DNA from: VGCC01 sp044375955
Lineage (GTDB): Bacteria; Actinomycetota; Actinomycetes; S36-B12
Direction of reading: 5' to 3'
Length of the DNA stretch: 64,000 nt
Assembly: GCA_044375955.1 (NCBI GenBank)
Contig: JBILLS010000003.1
Span: forward strand, 1 to 64,000
Shown here: one piece after another, positions 1-7,971 of the stretch
How the letters are laid out: every line of letters begins with the position of its first letter
How positions within the stretch are numbered: the first letter of the stretch is position 1
Notes under the pieces: generated by a model
What the model saw: the letters and a program-made list of their open reading frames with translations, nothing else
What the model was told of the DNA's origin: nothing
The model's database searches: none
Program-made: the position numbers and the translations under genes

Positions 1-1
1 G

Positions 2-316
2 ATCGAGACCCGGGAGATTGCCGCCGAGGCCGGGTTCTCCAAGGCGACGCTGAGCGGCGTCCTCACCACCCTGGAGGGGCGGGGCCTGGTCACCCGCAGC
101 CGGGACAAGTCCGATGGACGTCTGGTCCTGGTCGAACTCACCCCGTCCGGAAGGCGCCTCATGAAGCGGTTGTTCCCGGAGTTCAACACCGAGGAGCGCC
201 ACGTGTCCCGCCACCTGGACCGGTCCCGGAAGCAGCAGGCCGCCTCGGTGCTGCGCGACCTGATCCGCGCCGTGGAACAGGACGAGGACGTCCGGCCCGG
301 GCGCCGTCGGGCCTAG
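2..316 (+). CDS. MarR-family transcriptional regulator, C-terminal part
   Basis: The window opens inside this gene, so the start is missing; 104 residues remain. The visible part begins in a winged helix-turn-helix: a recognition-helix segment (AGFSKATLSGVLTTLEGRGL) is followed by the beta-wing motif TRSRDKSDGRLVLVELTPSG, whose D-x-R-D-G-R-type wing is typical of MarR proteins. The rest is the C-terminal dimerisation helix. MarR proteins are small-molecule-responsive DNA-binding repressors. It lies 73 bases upstream of the aromatic-degradation operon on the same strand and is a natural candidate for its regulator, but that link is inference from position. Confidence 0.85.
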   Translation: METREIAAEAGFSKATLSGVLTTLEGRGLVTRSRDKSDGRLVLVELTPSGRRLMKRLFPEFNTEERHVSRHLDRSRKQQAASVLRDLIRAVEQDEDVRPGRRRA

Positions 317-389
317 TTGCCAACCGGGTGACGGGAGCCCGATAATCCGTTAGGGTCCAAACGGTTTCCATCGACGTATGAGGACGGGC

Positions 390-1853
390 ATGAGCACCAT
401 CACGATCGCCGGGGTCGAGGTCGACACCCGCCACTGCATCGGCGGTCGGCGAGTCGCGTCCCCGGAGACCTTCACCGACGTCTCCCCGGTCGATGGCGCC
501 GTCCTCGGGGAGATCAGCCGAGGGGGAACAGCCGAAGCCGATGCAGCGGTTGCCGCCGCCAAGGCCGCATTCCCCGCCTGGGCGCGGTTGAGTCCGCGGG
601 AGCGTGGCGCGATCCTCCACGCCGTCGCCGACAACGTCGAGGCGCACATCGAGCAGCTCGCGAACATCGAGACCCTCGATAACGGGTCCCTGCTGCGCTC
701 ACATCTGCGCGGAGTCATGCCACGTGTCGTGATGAACATCCGATTCTTCGCTGATTACGCGATCAACGACTTGCACCACCCCGTGTGGGAGACCCGCGGA
801 CATGAGAACCATGTCTCGTGGGATCCCTCGGGACCCACGGTGATCATCACACCCTGGAACGCGCCCCTGATGCTCGCCACGTGGCGCATCGGGCCTGCAC
901 TCGCGTCGGGTGACACCGTGGTGCTCAAACCACCGGAGTGGGCACCTCTGACTGCGTCGTACTTCGCCGACCTCGCGCACGAGGCGGGTCTTCCCGCGGG
1001 TGTGTTCAACGTCGTGCAGGGGTTCGGTCCCGAGGCTGGGGCACCCCTCACCCTCAATCCCGACGTCGCACGCATCTGTTTCACCGGTTCCGTTCCGACG
1101 GCGAAAGTCATTGCGCGCAATGCGGCGGAGAACCTGATCCCCTGCTCCTTCGAGCTCGGCGGCAAGAGCCCCACGGTGATTCTCGACGATGCCGACCTCG
1201 ATCTCGCCGTCGAACTCGCGATCGAGCAGTACGACAACGCAGGACAGGTGTGCTTGGCCGGAACACGCCTGCTCGTGCACACCGGAATCGCTGACGCATT
1301 CGCGCAACGCTTCGCGGAGCGCGCGGCGCAGATTCGCCAGGGTGATCCTCGTGATGAAGCTACGCAGATCGGGCCGAACATCCACCTGAAGCACATCGAG
1401 CGCATCCAGGGATTCGTGGACCGCGCCAAAGCCGGGGGTGCCACCGTGGCGTACGGGGGTGAGGTCAACACCGATATCGGGAGTCACTACTTCCGACCCA
1501 CCTTGATCGTTGACGCGCCGGAAGGGAGCGAGATCCTGACCCAGGAAGTCTTCGGCCCCGTACTCACCATGCAGACCTTCACCACCGACGAGGAAGGCCT
1601 CGCGCTGGCTAATGGCACCGAGTTCGGGCTCGCCGCATGTGTGGTCACCGGAAGTCGAGAGCGGGCCGAGCGCTTCTGTCAGCACCTGGTGGCCGGGACC
1701 ATTTGGGTGAACTGCTTCTTCGTGCGCGACCTCGCCGCACCCTTCGGCGGATCGAAGAAGTCCGGTATCGGCCGCGAGGGTGGACTCTGGTCTTTCGATT
1801 TCTACGCCGACGTCAAGAACACCGTGTATTCACCGAACGGTTGGAAGGAGTAG
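390..1853 (+). CDS. hpaE: Aldehyde dehydrogenase, probably 5-carboxymethyl-2-hydroxymuconate semialdehyde dehydrogenase
   Basis: A full-length NAD(P)-dependent aldehyde dehydrogenase of 487 residues. Family landmarks are the general-base segment SFELGGKSPTVILDDADL, the catalytic cysteine in NAGQVCLAGTRL, and the C-terminal EVFGPVLTM and GGSKKSGIGREGG motifs. An in-frame ATG exists at 378, but the ATG at 390 has a GAGGACGG ribosome-binding site just before it and fits the usual N-terminus better. The next genes are an extradiol dioxygenase and a fumarylacetoacetase-fold enzyme, which points to oxidation of a meta-cleavage semialdehyde to the acid, the HpaE step of homoprotocatechuate degradation. 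The exact substrate is inferred from context. Confidence 0.85.
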   Translation: MSTITIAGVEVDTRHCIGGRRVASPETFTDVSPVDGAVLGEISRGGTAEADAAVAAAKAAFPAWARLSPRERGAILHAVADNVEAHIEQLANIETLDNGSLLRSHLRGVMPRVVMNIRFFADYAINDLHHPVWETRGHENHVSWDPSGPTVIITPWNAPLMLATWRIGPALASGDTVVLKPPEWAPLTASYFADLAHEAGLPAGVFNVVQGFGPEAGAPLTLNPDVARICFTGSVPTAKVIARNAAENLIPCSFELGGKSPTVILDDADLDLAVELAIEQYDNAGQVCLAGTRLLVHTGIADAFAQRFAERAAQIRQGDPRDEATQIGPNIHLKHIERIQGFVDRAKAGGATVAYGGEVNTDIGSHYFRPTLIVDAPEGSEILTQEVFGPVLTMQTFTTDEEGLALANGTEFGLAACVVTGSRERAERFCQHLVAGTIWVNCFFVRDLAAPFGGSKKSGIGREGGLWSFDFYADVKNTVYSPNGWKE

Positions 1854-1855
1854 TC

Positions 1856-2755
1856 ATGGGTGAGGTTGTCGGAGCAGCGCTACTGGCGCACGTTCCCACC
1901 ATCATGCTGCCGGAGGTGACTCGCAAAGAGATCAACGAGGGCAAGGAGATCTCCCTCGTCCCTGGGTTACGCAGACTCCGCGCGGACAAGTTCGAAACCC
2001 TCGACTACGACACCGTGATCGTCCTCGACTCCCACTGGGCCACCACCGTGGAGTTCGTGGTCACGGCGCAGGATCGTCGCGCCGGCCTGTTCACCTCCGA
2101 GGAACTTCCCCGCGGCATGTGCCGTATCCCCTACGACTTCCCGGGTGACCCGGAGTTGGCGCACGCGATCGCCGCGGCCGGACCGGCCGCCGGTACCTGG
2201 ATGACCGCGATCGACGACCCGTACCTCCCGATCTTCTACGCGACCATCAACCTGTGGGACTTCCTCGGGCGCGGGCTGCCGGACAAGAAGTGGATGTCGG
2301 TCAGCGTGTGCCAAACCGGGGATACCGAGGATTTCCTACGTGCGGGACGAGCGATCAAGGAAGCGATCGCCACGACGGATCGCAAGGTTCTCCTCCTCGC
2401 ATCGGGTGCGATGTCGCACACCTTCTGGCCCCTACGGGAGATCCGCGATCATGAAGCCAGCGACCCCAAGCACATCTTCACCCCGGAGGCCTATGCGGCG
2501 GATCTCGAGCGGCTCGAGTGGTTCAGCCAGGGTGATCACCGCCGCGTCATCGAGACGATGCCCGAATTCCTCAGATACAAGCCCGAGGCACGCTTCGCCC
2601 ACTATCTGATGATGATGGGTGCACTAGGTGAGGGTGACGTCGTCGCCCCAGGACAGCTCTACAGTGAGTACGAGAACTCGGTGGGCACCGGACAGGTGCA
2701 CGTCTGGTTCGAGCGCCCCGCCACGGGATGGACCGGCCAGAAGGCGGCTGCATGA
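1856..2755 (+). CDS. hpaD: Class III extradiol ring-cleavage dioxygenase (homoprotocatechuate 2,3-dioxygenase-like)
   Basis: A LigB-type, Fe(II)-dependent extradiol dioxygenase of 299 residues. The metal and catalytic histidines expected for the family are visible: AHVPT near residue 12, DSHW near residue 60, and GAMSHTF in the second half. The reading frame continues far upstream, but the ATG two bases after the aldehyde dehydrogenase stop is the natural start. The protein would open a catechol-type ring next to the hydroxyls to give the semialdehyde used by the upstream dehydrogenase. It overlaps the next gene by ATGA, indicating translational coupling. Homoprotocatechuate is the likeliest substrate by neighbourhood; another substituted catechol cannot be excluded. 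Confidence 0.85.
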   Translation: MGEVVGAALLAHVPTIMLPEVTRKEINEGKEISLVPGLRRLRADKFETLDYDTVIVLDSHWATTVEFVVTAQDRRAGLFTSEELPRGMCRIPYDFPGDPELAHAIAAAGPAAGTWMTAIDDPYLPIFYATINLWDFLGRGLPDKKWMSVSVCQTGDTEDFLRAGRAIKEAIATTDRKVLLLASGAMSHTFWPLREIRDHEASDPKHIFTPEAYAADLERLEWFSQGDHRRVIETMPEFLRYKPEARFAHYLMMMGALGEGDVVAPGQLYSEYENSVGTGQVHVWFERPATGWTGQKAAA

Positions 2756-3627
2756 CCGAGTACCGCAGGATCCTGCTCGACGGATACCCCTGCCAGGTGG
2801 TGCGCGAGGGTGATTCCCTCATTGCGGGCGACGGTCGCGTCGTTGCCATCGCGGACGCCATCCACCTCCCACCTGTCGAACCGACGAAGATCATCTGCGT
2901 CCACCTGAACTACGACTCCCGTACCCAGGAGTTCATGACGAAACTGCCCCCCGCACCGACGTACTTCCACAAGCCCATCACCGCTCTCAACTCCCATGGT
3001 GGTGAAGTGGTGCGGCCCCTGGGCTGTAAGTGGCTCAACTACGAGGGCGAGATCGTGATCGTCATCGGCAAGACCTGCCGCAACATCTCTCCTGCCGAGG
3101 CGCCGGAGTACATCGCCGGATACACCGTCGGGAACGACTATGGATTGCACGACTTCCGGGATACCGATGCGGGTTCGATGCTGCGCGTCAAGGGATCGGA
3201 CACCTTGGCCCCGATCGGGCCGGGCCTGGTGACCGACTGGGACCCGCGCGGCAAGCGCATCCGCACCCTCGTGAATGGAGTGGTCAAGCAGGACGACACC
3301 ACCGATGGCATGGAATGGGACATGAACTACCTCGTCGCCGACATCGCGCGCACCATCACACTGGTGCCCGGCGACCTGATCTTCTCCGGCACGCCGGCCA
3401 ATTCCCGCACGGTCTACCCCGGTGACGTCGTCGAGGTCGAGGTCGAGGGACTCGGGACATTGCGCAATGTGATCGTCGAGGGTCCCACCCCGATCCGTGC
3501 CGATGTGGGGGCCCAACCCTCGGAGAGCGAGGAGGTCATCTCGACCGCGCAGGGTGGTGACTGGGAGTTCCGGGGGATCCGCACCCCGTCGAAGGATCTT
3601 TACCCTTCCTTGGTCGAGGAGAAGTAG
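2752..3627 (+). CDS. hpaG: Fumarylacetoacetate hydrolase family decarboxylase/isomerase
   Basis: A 291-residue fumarylacetoacetase-fold protein. The metal-binding acidic residues sit in WLNYEGEIVIVIGKT and NDYGLHDFRD, and the conserved FSGTP loop lies near residue 210. In meta-cleavage pathways such enzymes decarboxylate and isomerise the oxo-acid formed by the semialdehyde dehydrogenase (HpaG-type 5-oxopent-3-ene-1,2,5-tricarboxylate decarboxylase). The start is the ATG inside the ATGA overlap with the dioxygenase stop. The three genes in order (dehydrogenase, dioxygenase, decarboxylase) make a compact lower pathway. A second family member lies at 13801-14664. The fold is certain; the precise reaction is inferred. 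Confidence 0.82.
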   Translation: MTEYRRILLDGYPCQVVREGDSLIAGDGRVVAIADAIHLPPVEPTKIICVHLNYDSRTQEFMTKLPPAPTYFHKPITALNSHGGEVVRPLGCKWLNYEGEIVIVIGKTCRNISPAEAPEYIAGYTVGNDYGLHDFRDTDAGSMLRVKGSDTLAPIGPGLVTDWDPRGKRIRTLVNGVVKQDDTTDGMEWDMNYLVADIARTITLVPGDLIFSGTPANSRTVYPGDVVEVEVEGLGTLRNVIVEGPTPIRADVGAQPSESEEVISTAQGGDWEFRGIRTPSKDLYPSLVEEK

Positions 3628-3675
3628 TTCCTTAACCCGACCAGGGGCAGACTTACGGACAGACAGAGGAGAGAG

Positions 3676-3870
3676 ATGATCACGATCAGCGTCGACATGG
3701 ATAAGTGCCAGCATTACGGGCAGTGCTGCTTCGAGGCCGAGGATGTCTTCCAACTCGATGACGAGGGCAAGCTCAAGTACTCGAAGGAAGTCGGCGACGA
3801 CCGGCTTGCCGATGTCGAGTCGGCAGCCGACGTCTGCCCTATGCAGGCGATCAGCTTCGAAGTTTCATGA
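3676..3870 (+). CDS. [3Fe-4S] ferredoxin of the P450 redox-partner type
   Basis: A 64-residue ferredoxin. Cluster ligands are visible as C11 and C17 in the motif CQHYGQC and C54 in CPMQAI. The position that would be the fourth cysteine of a 4Fe-4S cluster is a tyrosine, the pattern of single-cluster 3Fe-4S ferredoxins that donate electrons to bacterial cytochromes P450. A strong site (GAGGAGAG) lies a few bases before the ATG. Its stop overlaps the reductase start by ATGA, so the two should be made in equal amounts. No P450 is adjacent; the nearest are at 14.7-17.2 kb. Confidence 0.9.
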   Translation: MITISVDMDKCQHYGQCCFEAEDVFQLDDEGKLKYSKEVGDDRLADVESAADVCPMQAISFEVS

Positions 3871-5057
3871 CTGCGGGGCAGGTTGTCGTGGTCGGTGCGG
3901 GCCTCGGCGGTCTGCGCGCGACGGAATCCCTCCGCGGGGCCGGGTACGACGGTCACATCGTGATCGTCGGCGACGAGCCGCATCGTCCCTACAACCGTCC
4001 CCCGCTGTCGAAGGAGGCACTCGCCGGCGGAGTCTCGGTCAAGGAACTCGAGTTCCGGCGCAAGTCCAGCATCGACGATGTCGAGTGGCGTCTGGGGTCG
4101 GCCGTCGTGTCCAGCGATCTCACCGCGCAGACGGTGACACTCGCGGACGGCTCGGTGATCCCCTTCGACGGGCTCGTCGTGGCCAGCGGAATCCGACCGC
4201 GCGCCCTCCCGATCCCCGGACCCACGAAGGGTCGCTACTTCCTGCGCACCGCCCAGGACGCGGCAGGCGTGCGCGCGCATCTGGTGCCCGGTGCACGCGT
4301 GGTGATCATGGGTGCCGGATTCATCGGGTGCGAGGTTGCAGCGACGGCGGTGGGACTCGGTGCAAGAGTGCACGTAGTCGCACTCGACGAAGAGCCGATG
4401 ATCAGGCCGCTCGGTCGCGAACTTGGCGCGGGCATGCGTCGGCGGCACGAGGCGAAGGGTGTCGCTTTCCATCTTGGTCACACGATCACCGAGTTCCTGG
4501 GGGACGATCACGTTGTCGGTGCGCGGCTCGACGACGGCACAGTGCTCGATGCCGATGTCGTGATCGAGGCGGTGGGCTCGGTGGCGAACACCGAGTGGCT
4601 TGATGGCAACGGCCTGGATCTCTCGAATGGACTCATCGTGGACGACGGAATGCGCGTGATCGATGCACCGTGCCCGATGGTCGCCGTGGGGGACCTCGCC
4701 CGCCACCCCAACGCGCTGTTTCCCGGAGCTTCTCGACGCATCGAGCATTGGAACATGCCCACGGAGACCGGGAGGCGTGCAGGAGCCACCCTTGCCGCCA
4801 TCCTGAGCGGACAGGAACCCGACACGGCGCCCTTCAGCGCCATGCCGTCGTTCTGGTCCGATCAGTACAAGCACAAGGTGCAATCGTTCGGCATGCCCGG
4901 AATCGCGAATCGCATCACCCTCGTCGACGGTGATGTCGACGGACCGTGCATCGTGGAGTATCTCGATGACACGGGACTCGTCGGAGTCGTGGGCATTGAT
5001 CGGACCAGTGACCTGGCCCCCTACCGAGCACGGCTCCAACAGAGAATCGTTACCTGA
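3867..5057 (+). CDS. FAD-dependent ferredoxin reductase
   Basis: A 396-residue flavoprotein of the rubredoxin/putidaredoxin-reductase family. Two dinucleotide-binding Rossmann motifs are present: VVVVGAGLGGLRATESL at the N-terminus for FAD and VVIMGAGFIGCEVAATA near residue 150 for NAD(P)H. A second FAD contact, VAVGDLARHP, lies near residue 270. It should move electrons from NAD(P)H to the ferredoxin encoded directly upstream by an overlapping gene. The pair could serve the two cytochromes P450 at 14.7-17.2 kb or a ring hydroxylase outside the window; which one cannot be told from sequence. Confidence 0.9.
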   Translation: MTAGQVVVVGAGLGGLRATESLRGAGYDGHIVIVGDEPHRPYNRPPLSKEALAGGVSVKELEFRRKSSIDDVEWRLGSAVVSSDLTAQTVTLADGSVIPFDGLVVASGIRPRALPIPGPTKGRYFLRTAQDAAGVRAHLVPGARVVIMGAGFIGCEVAATAVGLGARVHVVALDEEPMIRPLGRELGAGMRRRHEAKGVAFHLGHTITEFLGDDHVVGARLDDGTVLDADVVIEAVGSVANTEWLDGNGLDLSNGLIVDDGMRVIDAPCPMVAVGDLARHPNALFPGASRRIEHWNMPTETGRRAGATLAAILSGQEPDTAPFSAMPSFWSDQYKHKVQSFGMPGIANRITLVDGDVDGPCIVEYLDDTGLVGVVGIDRTSDLAPYRARLQQRIVT

Positions 5058-5120
5058 ACCTTCCCAAACCTTCGCGTCAAGAGTCTGCTGCATGGGTCGT
5101 GATCGGAAAATCGGCGCCGC

Positions 5121-5126
5121 TATCCT
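5121..5126 (+). promoter_or_regulatory. Candidate leaderless -10 element (TATCCT)
   Basis: TATCCT fits the actinobacterial TANNNT -10 consensus and ends six bases before the GTG at 5133, with no ribosome-binding site in between. That geometry would place the transcript start at the start codon itself. Confidence 0.4.
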
Positions 5127-5132
5127 GCGCCG

Positions 5133-6650
5133 GTGGTCGATGACGGTGTGAACTTCCCCCAGGGCGGGGATGGAAAGCGCAGCACATCGGCCACCGGTCG
5201 AGCGATCTTCGCCGACTCCATCCGCGGAGTGGATCCAGTGATCGCCGCCCGCATCGAGCACACGAAGGACTGGCGGCGCGGCTACCTCCAACCCCTCCGT
5301 GACATCACCGTGGCTGCCGCCCGTACCCCGGAAGCGGCCATCGCCATCTCACGCGCAGGCTTGGACTCCGCGCACCGGCGCTTCACCTTCACCCGTGACG
5401 GGGAGGAGCGCCCGCTCGACGGTGCCCCCTCGCGCGCCGATTTCGCTTCGGTCACGGTGTCGGGGCGGAGTGCCCGAGAGATGGACCTCTCGGTTCCCTA
5501 CCGGGGACGCCGGCTCTTCGGACCGGACCTGCGTCGCCAGGTCGATGCCTGGGTGGCGCAGGGTGTTGCCGAGCCCTCATTCGGCGCCGCACTCCACCTC
5601 GTGCTGGATAACCCCGATTGGTTGGACCTGCACGACGTCGACATCGCGCTCTTGGGTGCGGGGGCGGAGATGGCTCCGACCCGTTCGCTGCTGCGCTGGG
5701 GTGCACGCGTGCACGCGATCGACCTCGCGCGACCTGCCGTCTGGGAGCGCTTGATCGCGATCACCCGCAGCACGGCGGGAAGCCTCCGCATCCCGATCCC
5801 CACCAGCGGGGGCGAAGCGCCATTCGTCGTGGGCGGCCTGATCCATCCCGACGACGACCAGGTGATCGCCGGCGTCGCTGGGGCCGACCTCCTCACCGCG
5901 ATGCCGGAGATCCGATCGTGGCTCGCTGAGATCGAGCAGCCCTTCGTGTTGGGGAGCTACGCCTACGCGGACGGCTCGCTGCATGCGCGTCTCTCGATGG
6001 CGGTCGACGCGCTCACGGTCGATCTACTGCGTGACCGCGATGACGTCACCATGGCTTTCCTCGCGACCCCCACCGACGTGTTCATGGTGCCGGAGGAATG
6101 CGTGGCCGAGTCGCGTCGCCGATGGAGAACCCGGGGCCTTTCCGGTCTCCTCCAGGCGCCGTTGCGTCTTGTCGGTCAGTTCGAGCCGAACTACCCCGAG
6201 ACCTATGACTCGACGACGGGGCGAGTGGTGGGTTTGAACGACTCGCTCATACCGCAGCAGGGCCCGAATTACATCCTGGCCAAGCGCATTCAGCGCTGGC
6301 GAGCGCTCGTCGCACGTGCCGAGGGTGTTCCGGTGTCACTGAACCTCGCTCCGGCCACCCGCACACAGTCGGTCATCAAGAACCGCGCACTGGCAGCCGC
6401 CTATGCGGGAGCCGGCCGGTTTGGTGTCGAGGTGTTCGAGCCCGCCACATCCACGGCACTCATGGCCGCGTTGCTCGTGCACGATCTCCGTAATCCGGCA
6501 TCGTCGGCGAATCCCGCCACTCCCCTGGACAACCCGATGGACCTGTACGTGCAGGGCGCCAATCACGGTGGCCTGTGGCGTGCGGCGTATTCACCGCGAT
6601 CTGTCCTGGGGATCGCTGCACTCCTGGGGATGTTCGAGCCGCGCGCCTGA
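5133..6650 (+). CDS. Uncharacterised protein, possibly with a Rossmann-like nucleotide-binding region
   Basis: A 505-residue protein I do not recognise. It has no signal peptide and no membrane segment. Around residues 170-200 there is a Rossmann-like pattern (DVDIALLGAGAEMAPTRSLL followed by GARVHAIDLARP), and later a conserved-looking block (GSYAYADGSLHARLSMAVDA). It starts with GTG downstream of TATCCT, suggesting a leaderless message separate from the catabolic operon, although it follows the reductase by only 75 bases. A strong hairpin terminator lies directly after it. Codon use matches its neighbours, so it looks native. Function unknown. Confidence 0.7.
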   Translation: MVDDGVNFPQGGDGKRSTSATGRAIFADSIRGVDPVIAARIEHTKDWRRGYLQPLRDITVAAARTPEAAIAISRAGLDSAHRRFTFTRDGEERPLDGAPSRADFASVTVSGRSAREMDLSVPYRGRRLFGPDLRRQVDAWVAQGVAEPSFGAALHLVLDNPDWLDLHDVDIALLGAGAEMAPTRSLLRWGARVHAIDLARPAVWERLIAITRSTAGSLRIPIPTSGGEAPFVVGGLIHPDDDQVIAGVAGADLLTAMPEIRSWLAEIEQPFVLGSYAYADGSLHARLSMAVDALTVDLLRDRDDVTMAFLATPTDVFMVPEECVAESRRRWRTRGLSGLLQAPLRLVGQFEPNYPETYDSTTGRVVGLNDSLIPQQGPNYILAKRIQRWRALVARAEGVPVSLNLAPATRTQSVIKNRALAAAYAGAGRFGVEVFEPATSTALMAALLVHDLRNPASSANPATPLDNPMDLYVQGANHGGLWRAAYSPRSVLGIAALLGMFEPRA

Positions 6651-6659
6651 AGTGACGAA

Positions 6660-6692
6660 GACCCGTGCGGCTGGGGGGCCGACGCACGGGTC
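6660..6692 (+). terminator. Hairpin terminator after the catabolic region
   Basis: A perfect 10-base stem (GACCCGTGCG pairing with CGCACGGGTC) surrounds a 13-base loop nine bases after the stop at 6650. There is no U-tract, as is common in high-GC actinobacteria. It could serve both the plus-strand gene ending at 6650 and the minus-strand gene ending at 6847. Confidence 0.6.
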
Positions 6693-6846
6693 TCCTGGGC
6701 CCGGAGGCCCTCTGCTCGGGGGGTGAGCAGCACCACCATCATTCCGGTCGCACGCACGGATTTCTGACAATTACCGGTCAATGCGCGGGCAATGTCCCCA
6801 CGGGGAGGGACGCGGCAGACTGAAATTTCCGAGAACACCGATCACT

Positions 6847-7971
6847 TTAGATCGGTGCGACAGGCCCCATGGCCGCGACCATCTGCACCTCGGCGCCTCC
6901 GATGAGGGCGGCGTCATCACCCAGCGCACCCGCAACGATGTCCACTCGTCCCGTGCGCATCTGCGGCAGGGACGCACACTCCGCGTGCACATACACCTCG
7001 ACCAGAGGGAAGAGCGGGGCAAGGTGGCCACCGAGAACCACTCTCGCGGGATCGGTGATCGCGATGAGTCCCCGAAGCCCGAGTCCCAACCAGTGACCAG
7101 TCACCTCGAGCACGGCGAGGGCGTCGGTATCACCGCGACGGCCGGCGTCGAGCAGGTCATCGAAGTCACCATTCCAGCGGGATGCAATGACATCGCGACC
7201 GATGAGGGTCTCCCAACACCCTCGGGCACCGCAGGGGCACACGTCGCCGTCGGGATCGATCGGCATGTGTCCGATCTCTCCGGCGAATCCCGCACCACCA
7301 GTGCGCACCCGTCCCCGCTCAACGTATCCGCCGCCGATTCCGATTCCGCCCGCGACATACAGCATTGCGTCGACGCCGCGGCCGGCCCCGCGCAGGTGTT
7401 CGCCCAACGCACCGAGGTTGGCGTCGTTGCCGAAGGACACGGGAAGGGGTGTGTCCAACGCGGTGAGCACTGACGGGCCCCAATCGACATCCCGCCAGCC
7501 AAGATGTGGTGCGTAGGCGACGAAGCCGGTGTAGGCGTCGACGATTCCGGGTACCGCGATCGAGATCCCGGCAACGCGACTGTCCGAGGGAAGCTCGCTC
7601 TGAACTCCGACGACTGCGCGCGCGATAGTCGATGCAGCTTCATCGGGAGTGATGCCCGCCATATCTCGATCGATCACCGCACGTGCGAGGTGCACTCCAC
7701 CGAATCCGTAGGCCAGGACGTGGCAGGAGTCGACGCGCACGTCGACACTGATGATCACGATGGACGTGGGGTGGGCGCGCAGGGTGTGAGATGGTCGTCC
7801 GACATGCCCGCTGAGGCCACCGCTCTCCTCCGCATAACCGGCTCGGCACAACTCGGCAGCGATGGCAGCGGCGGTGCTCCGCGTGATCCCGAGTGCAGCT
7901 CCGAGATCCGAACGACTGATCGTGCCGCGCTCGTGGAGCACGACCAATGCCCTGGTTCGGGCGCCGCTCAC
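6847..7971 (-). CDS. ROK-family transcriptional repressor (XylR-like)
   Basis: A 374-residue ROK regulator. An N-terminal helix-turn-helix (GTISRSDLGAALGITRSTAA) is followed by a sugar-kinase-like fold with GNDANLGALGEH and the ROK zinc signature GH followed by CPCGARGCWE. The frame is open further upstream, but the GTG at 7971 overlaps the xylulokinase stop as GTGA and leaves an N-terminus of normal length. ROK regulators of this type repress sugar genes and release DNA when a sugar binds. Lying directly after xylB, it most likely controls xylose or a related pentose. An inverted repeat just before xylB (9369-9384) is a possible operator. Confidence 0.87.
   Translation of the reverse strand: MSGARTRALVVLHERGTISRSDLGAALGITRSTAAAIAAELCRAGYAEESGGLSGHVGRPSHTLRAHPTSIVIISVDVRVDSCHVLAYGFGGVHLARAVIDRDMAGITPDEAASTIARAVVGVQSELPSDSRVAGISIAVPGIVDAYTGFVAYAPHLGWRDVDWGPSVLTALDTPLPVSFGNDANLGALGEHLRGAGRGVDAMLYVAGGIGIGGGYVERGRVRTGGAGFAGEIGHMPIDPDGDVCPCGARGCWETLIGRDVIASRWNGDFDDLLDAGRRGDTDALAVLEVTGHWLGLGLRGLIAITDPARVVLGGHLAPLFPLVEVYVHAECASLPQMRTGRVDIVAGALGDDAALIGGAEVQMVAAMGPVAPI

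Noticed and set aside
3714..5291. 525-codon minus-strand frame
   Set aside because: Shadow of the ferredoxin and reductase genes in high-GC DNA; no domain, no start signal, and the plus strand carries clear motifs.
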